The notes under the pieces are model-generated. The model saw nothing but the letters and a program-made list of their open reading frames with translations. It made no database searches and was not told the origin of the DNA. The translations under genes were made by a program, and so were the position numbers. DNA of 64,000 nucleotides from Ciona intestinalis (Eukaryota > Chordata > Ascidiacea > Phlebobranchia > Cionidae): contig NC_020168.2 of NCBI RefSeq assembly GCF_000224145.3, forward strand, positions 4,991,182 to 5,055,181. The letters run 5' to 3'. This document shows positions 59,201 to 64,000 of the stretch, one piece after another. Position 1 is the first letter of the stretch. Every line of letters begins with the position of its first letter.

Positions 59201-59799
59201 ACATGAGCTTGTTTCTCACATCGTCTTTTTACCCTAAATAAATAAAAAAAAGAATAAAAATCACATTTTTAAATTATACACACCGAAAATAATAAAAAGT
59301 AGGCAGAAAATACAATGGTATTAAATAATGAATAGTAGCACCTACATTCGTAAATCTACACCGCATTCAGCGCACATATCTTTCATGACAACAGGATGGC
59401 TACAAGCTTCCATTTCTAGGATCATGCCTCTGTTAAAATAAAGAATTTCTTTAAATTATGAAACCAAGCACATGGCGATTTTGAAATGCTGATTATTAAA
59501 TGTAAACTCTTACATACCTATACCTTCAAATCAACCAAGTTTTCCAGAACAAATTATGGAATGCTTTATATTTTAAATTACCCTGGTTTTGCGACTTGTC
59601 CAACTTCCATTGCAAACTTTTTGACCTTTCCAACTTTCCTGGATTTTAACTCCATCTCCTTTGATTTGACACCAGTGGATGGGTCCTCAATGCAACGATA
59701 TATAGCAACAGGTGTTCCATATTTAAGCCAGTCACCAACTTTAACCAACCACTGCAAAAGGCGCACCGGTTTTTCACCGGGCACGAGCACACTTTCCAT
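53210..59799 (-). CDS. CTDP1: RNA polymerase II CTD phosphatase FCP1
   Basis: Dephosphorylates the RNA polymerase II C-terminal domain. About 18 exons (59582-59799, 59346-59429, 59158-59233, 58878-59014, 58566-58807, 58124-58233, 57844-57938, 57433-57682, 56477-56863, 56263-56414, 55845-55964, 55436-55563, 54980-55071, 54584-54742, 54284-54358, 54109-54194, 53670-53779, 53210-53375) give about 895 residues (human 961). Order: a biotinyl-lipoyl-like N-terminal fold; the CSHPVVMKDMCAECG block; the FCP1 homology domain with catalytic DLDQTLIHT and IIDDRDDVW; a long acidic, Ser-rich insert (57433-56477); HDDYLKYLQSIL; a BRCT domain (LYGCCIVLTGIIP, ARQLGA, TTHLIGA, WFPLNG); and a C-terminal acidic tail ending LDDMD, as in the TFIIF-binding tail. 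The frame sum is one or two bases off, so one border is misplaced. Confidence 0.93.
57190..57295. repeat. GGTTA-rich simple sequence in a CTDP1 intron
   Basis: Irregular repetition of GGTTAGT, GGTTATT and TGGGTTA units over about 100 bp. Low complexity, intronic. Confidence 0.6.
58262..58445 (-). repeat. SINE copy in CTDP1 intron
   Basis: Carries GCGTGGTGGGGAAATGAGAA, CCTCGTGCCTGCTTACGAAT, and ends with a degenerate tRNA-like edge ACCACTGTACCATAGCACAG. Same tRNA-derived family; minus orientation. Confidence 0.55.
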
Positions 59800-59819
59800 C
59801 ACTTTAAACAATGTAAAAC

Positions 59820-59834
59820 ACTGAAAGAAAAAAA
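59820..59834 (-). promoter_or_regulatory. Strong acceptor-like tract upstream of CTDP1
   Basis: The minus strand has GTTTTTTTCTTTCAG ending about 22 nt before the start codon. The polypyrimidine tract is strong and there is no coding exon upstream; candidate trans-splice or 5' UTR acceptor. Confidence 0.45.
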
Positions 59835-60192
59835 CAGTACATTGACCACACTCCACACAAAAATTATACGAAAGTAGCTAAGCAAATGCCGTGAGGATTT
59901 TGTTGAACAATGCACTATCTATAAAATGCACAATTTGCTTGACCACGCTTGTTATAAATTGTTTAGAAATTTTACAGCTGAAATTAGAAAATTTAAAACC
60001 TATAATGTTGCTTAAATTTTGTGCAGCTTTTTCTTACGTTTAGACTCAAAGCCGCACGCAGCAATGTACTCACGAAAAAAACCCTTATTTTATCACCTGT
60101 TTTACACAAATCATAATACAAAGAGTCGCAAAATGCAATGAATTGCTTCAAATATTTTCAAAAAACTGCACGGCAATAAACTTAATACAAAA

Positions 60193-60206
60193 TCGCCATC
60201 TAGCGC
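60193..60206 (-). promoter_or_regulatory. CTCF-like motif upstream of CTDP1
   Basis: The minus strand reads GCGCTAGATGGCGA, 11 of 14 matches to CCASYAGRKGGCRS, about 400 bp upstream of the CTDP1 start on the same strand. Confidence 0.4.
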
Positions 60207-61423
60207 CAACCCATTTTCGCAGTTCTTAACACGCGTTTTAGTGCACGATGCGGCCAGAAACTGATTAGGGACAAAAAATAATTAAAAAACCTATAGTGAG
60301 CCGGGCACCACCTGCGCCTAACCTTTACGCCCACACAATGTTTTAATACCCATCTTCACCTAAAGTTTACCCAACAATTGTTTATCAATCGATCTTAGAC
60401 GTGTTTTAGCTCAATCAATCTCAGCAGAAGCGTCAGACCAGAAGCAAGAAGGTTAACTTTCTAAGAGCATTGTTGTCGCTCTTGTTATCATGTGAAAATA
60501 TATCTTTGAGCAGCAGAAATGTACATATGAGACTGGTAATATCTTGTATAGACTATGGATCCCATATACCCTAGACTACTAGCGATCAGTCAAAATGGGC
60601 CATATAATTCCGCGAATGCTGTCAGTTCACCACAAGAGGAAATGCTTGCCGTGCTACATTTTGAGCCCGCTCTGTGTTATTATACCCGTAACTACATGGA
60701 TGCTTCACTAAAATATAAATCTGTGAACTGTGTATAGCATCTCAGGTACAGATCTTATTTTGCGCAAATTAAAAACATTGCTATAAATGTATTTGACACC
60801 TTTAGCAGATAATGTCCTGATCGTGTTTTAAACAATTAACAACGGTCTGTGGGAGTCGTGCGGTTACGGTTTTATAATTCTTTGAATGTTTTTTGTTTGC
60901 TACCGAACTGGACAAGAAAATGGCATGAAAGGGTGTCCCATCTTCTCCCACCCTTCTTGGAAATATATGCAAACAGTTTGAAATCGCAATGCACATGAAA
61001 CAGACGCTTACGTTCACAGCACCAACACCTTCAATTCATAGGTCTATCTTCAAATATATGCCTATGTAATGTCGCATGCGCACTTATATATCGTATAGTA
61101 CCTGAGACCTACATAAGGAGCCAAATTAATAAACGTTTCATTAATCATCGGATTGAACTCGACATGGAGGTTTCGTTAAATAAAAAAAAAACAATTAATA
61201 ATATGCACATAAACCAAAAATAATGTATAAAATATGAGCAAATTGTTTTTGCTTTAACAAAACGGGCATGACAAGTGACAGAAACAGTAAACCGGAAAAG
61301 CCATTCCAAGAAGATGGTACTGAAAAAGGGCGTTTTCGCAAAATTAGGCCAAACGTAATAATGAAAACATAAGAGATAGACTGAAACAAACCGGCTTGTT
61401 AGTTTTAGGTAGATTCTTCTCCA

Positions 61424-63995
61424 ATGATGAGGGCCAAATGCTTTATTATTCTGTTACTAGTGAGCTTCTGCTCATCTTGGAGCGTTGAAGGAAATCCGAA
61501 TTGGCTGGGTGATAGATCAGCTAATTCTGTTGTTCGTGGTACAAACGTCAATGGCAAAACAACCGATGTTCAAGCCCAAACTCATCTATGTGCATGTTCC
61601 AGATCATCCTCAAGTGGTAGAATCAATAAAAGACAAGGCGTAGAAAAACTTACGGGAAATGGCCAAGGTAGAAGTGAAGGAGAAGACCTAATAATTGAAA
61701 CGATAATAGATATACCACTTGTTGGGTCAAGTGCTGGTTCAATAACTGGTAACGTTGGTAGTCAACCAAGTGGTTCAATAACTGGCAACGTTGGTAGTCA
61801 ACCAAGTGGTTTAATAACTGGTAACGTTGGTGGTCAACCAAGTGGTTCAATAACTGGCAACGTTGGTGGTCAACCAAGTGGTTCAATAACTGGTAACGTT
61901 GGTGGTCAACCAAGTGGTTCAATAACTGGTAACGTTGGTGGTCAACCAAGTGGTTCAATAACTGGTAACGTTGGTGGTCAACCAATTGGTTCAATAACTG
62001 GTAACGTTGGTGGTCAACCAAGTGGTTCAATAACTGGTAACGTTGGTGGTCAACCAAGTGGTTCAATAACTGGCAACGTTGGTGGTCAACCAAGTGGTTC
62101 AATAACTGGTAACGTTGGTGGTCAACCAAGTGGTTCAATAACTGGTAACGTTGGTGGTCAACCAATTGGTTCAATAACTGGCAACGTTGGTGGTCAACCA
62201 AGTGGTTCAATAACTGGTAACGTTGGTGGTCAACCAAGTGGTTCAATCACTGGTAACGTTGGTGGTCAACCAAGTGGTTCAATAACTGGTAACGTTGGTG
62301 GTCAACCAAGTGGTTCAATAACTGGTAACGTTGGTGGTCAACCGATTGGTTCGATAACTGGTAACGTTGGTGGTCAATCAAGTGGTTCAATAACTGGTAA
62401 CGTTGGTGGTCAACCAATTGGTTCAATAACTGGCAACGTTGGTGGTCAACCAAGTGGTTCAATAACTGGTAACGTTGGAGGTCAACCAATTGGTTCAATA
62501 ACTGGTAACGTTGGTGGTCAACCAAGTGGTTCAATAACTGGTAACGTTGGTGGTCAACCAAGTGGTTCAATAACTGGTAACGTTGGTGGTCAACCAAATG
62601 GTTCAATAACTGGTAACGTTGGTGGTCAACCAAGTGGTTCAATAACTGGTAACGTTGGTGGTCAACCAAGTGGTTCAATAACTGGTAACGTTGGTGGTCA
62701 ACCAAGTGGTTCAATAACTGGTAACGTTGGTGGTCAATCAAATGGTTCAATAACGGGTAACGTTGGTGTTCAACCAAGTGGTTCAATAACTGGTAACGTT
62801 GGTGGTCAATCAAATGGTTCAATAACGGGTAACGTTGGTGTTCAACCAAGTGGTTCAATAACGGGTAACGTTGGTGTTCAACCAAGTAGTTCAATAACTG
62901 GTTACGTTGGTGGTCAATCAAATGGTTCAATAACTGGTAACGTTGGTGTTCAACCAAGTGTTTCAATAACTGGCAACGTTGGTGGTCAATCAAACGGTTC
63001 AATAACTGGCAACGTTGGTGGTCAATCAAATGGTTCAATAACTGGTAACATTGGTGGTCAATCAAGTGGTTCGATAACTGGTAACGTTGGTGGTCAACCA
63101 AGTGGTTCAATAACTGGTAACGTTGGTGGTCAACCAAGTTGTTCAATAACTGGCAATGTTAGTGGTCAACCAAGTGGTTTAATAACTGGTAACGTTGGTG
63201 GTCAATCAAGTGGTTCGATNNNNNNNNNNNNNNNNNNNNNNNNNNNNNNNNNNNNNNNNNNNNNNNNNNGGTTCAATAACTGGCAACGTTGGTGGTCAAC
63301 CAAGTGGTTCAATAACTGGTAACGTTGGAGGTCAATCAAGTGGTTTATTCACTGGTAACGTTGGTGGTCAACCAATGGGTTCAATAACTGGAAACGTTGG
63401 TGGTCAACCAAGTGGTTCAGTAACTGGTAACGTTGGTGGTCAACCGATTGGTTCAATAACTGGTAACGTTGGTGGTCAACCAAGTGGTTCAATAACTGGT
63501 AACGTTGGTGGTCAACCAAGTGGTTCAATAACTGGTAACGTTGGTGGTCAATCAAATGGTTCAATAACTGGTAACGTTGGTGGTCAACCAAATGGTTCAA
63601 TAACTGGTAACGTTGGTGTTCAACCAACTGTTTCAATAACTGTCAACGTTGGTGGTCAATCAAATGGTTCAATAACTGGTAACGTTGGTGGTCAATCAAG
63701 TGGTTCAATAACTGGTAACGTTGGTGGTCAACCAAGTGGTTCGATAACTGGTAACGTTGGTGTTCAACCAAGTAGTTCAATAACTGGTAACGTTGGTGGT
63801 CAACCAAGTGGTTCAATAACTGGTAACGTTGGTGGTCAACCAAGTGGTTCAATAACTGGTAACATTGGTGGTCAATCAAGTGGTTCGATAACTGGTAACG
63901 TTGGTGGTCAATCAAGTGGTTCAATAACTGGTAACGTTGGTGGTCAACCAAGTGGTTCAATAACTGGTAACGTTGGTGTCAACCAAGCGGTTCAA
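61424..63995 (+). CDS. Secreted 12-residue tandem-repeat protein, unknown family (interrupted by gap, 3' end uncertain)
   Basis: I do not recognise this protein. It opens with MMRAKCFIILLLVSFCSSWS, a good signal peptide (a second in-frame Met directly follows the first). About 80 non-repetitive residues follow, with CAC, a Ser run and a basic INKRQG site that could be a proprotein cleavage point. From 61736 it is a tandem array of GSITGNVGGQPS units: about 41 before the gap (63220-63269) and about 20 after it. Variants are confined to a few positions (QPS, QPI, QSS, QSN, QPN; GG to GV; occasional LIT or GYV). The frame differs by one across the 50-N gap, and a one-base loss near 63977 brings a stop at 63996, so the annotated end is not trustworthy. 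Low-complexity Gly/Ser/Asn composition suggests an extracellular structural, coat or mucin-like role; this is inference only. Confidence 0.7.
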
Positions 63996-64000
63996 TAACT
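61736..64000. repeat. 36-bp minisatellite array (coding)
   Basis: Unit GGTTCAATAACTGGTAACGT followed by TGGTGGTCAACCAAGT, 36 bp, more than 60 copies, running off the window edge. Differences are mainly point changes at codons 2-4 and 9-12 (AAC TGG/GGC, GGT/GTT, CCA/TCA, AGT/ATT/AAT). Sub-arrays show 180-bp and 72-bp higher-order periods. Confidence 0.97.
63220..63269. other. Assembly gap (50 N)
   Basis: Fifty unresolved bases within the repeat array; length is evidently a placeholder. Confidence 0.99.

Larger units (their letters stand above)
59800..61423. other. CTDP1 upstream region and repeat-protein 5' flank
   Basis: About 1.6 kb. It holds the CTDP1 acceptor-like site, a CTCF-like motif (60193-60206) and, near 61071-61082, GTCGCATGCGCA, which resembles an NRF1 site. 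The 60-residue open frame 60555-60737 has no supporting evidence. Confidence 0.5.

Noticed and set aside
59486..59824. 112-residue plus-strand frame
   Set aside because: Antisense of the first CTDP1 exon.
60555..60737. 60-residue open frame starting MDPIYPRLL
   Set aside because: No similarity, no splice context, typical size for chance frames in AT-rich DNA.
61650..63146. Antisense LNHLVDHQRYQL repeat proteins as real genes
   Set aside because: Explained by the stop-free antisense frame of the 36-bp unit; no start context or unique domain on that strand.
61736..64000. CRISPR array
   Set aside because: Regular repeats but no spacers; units are contiguous and coding, in animal DNA.

Overview
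The window is a stretch of gene-dense, AT-rich animal nuclear DNA. Its genes have many short introns, there are numerous tRNA-derived short interspersed repeats, and the proteins are recognisably chordate-like (RSPRY1, a C14orf119-type protein, SLC39A11, RAB2). An ascidian such as Ciona is the best guess. This is inferred from compactness, intron style and protein similarity, not from any species-diagnostic marker.

Layout. Positions 101-26012 (minus strand) carry about 71 exons of an axonemal outer-arm dynein heavy chain of the DNAH5/DNAH8 class, from its start codon to the beginning of AAA5; the rest lies left of the window. A repeat-rich spacer (26013-28449) follows. Ribosomal protein S27 (minus, 28450-29755) and the cap-binding subunit NCBP1 (plus, intronless, 30309-32717) are divergent. 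REXO2, a DEDDh oligoribonuclease (plus, 32996-34185), lies 278 bp downstream of NCBP1 and may share a transcript with it. RSPRY1 (minus, 34772-40899), a DNAJA1-type Hsp40 (minus, 42553-45382), RAB2 (plus, 46252-48457), a C14orf119-like gene (minus, 49527-50427), the zinc transporter SLC39A11/ZIP11 (minus, intronless, 51281-52258) and the RNA polymerase II CTD phosphatase CTDP1/FCP1 (minus, 53210-59799) follow.

The right end (61424 to the edge) is the least explained part. It encodes a protein with a signal peptide followed by more than 60 copies of a 12-residue repeat (36-bp DNA unit) with higher-order structure, interrupted by a 50-N assembly gap. I do not recognise the family.

Most genes are conserved housekeeping genes with no common pathway, apart from a loose RNA cluster (RPS27, NCBP1, REXO2). 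Signals not explained by the coding genes include two GC-AG introns in the dynein gene, three CTCF-like motifs 350-470 bp upstream of three minus-strand start codons, splice-acceptor-like tracts just before several start codons (possible spliced-leader trans-splicing), a perfect 22-bp intronic inverted repeat, and the organisation of the 36-bp array. Exon borders were placed by eye from splice signals and protein similarity. They should be good to a few bases where the frame sum was checked (RPS27, REXO2, RSPRY1, DNAJA1, RAB2, C14orf119) and less exact elsewhere.
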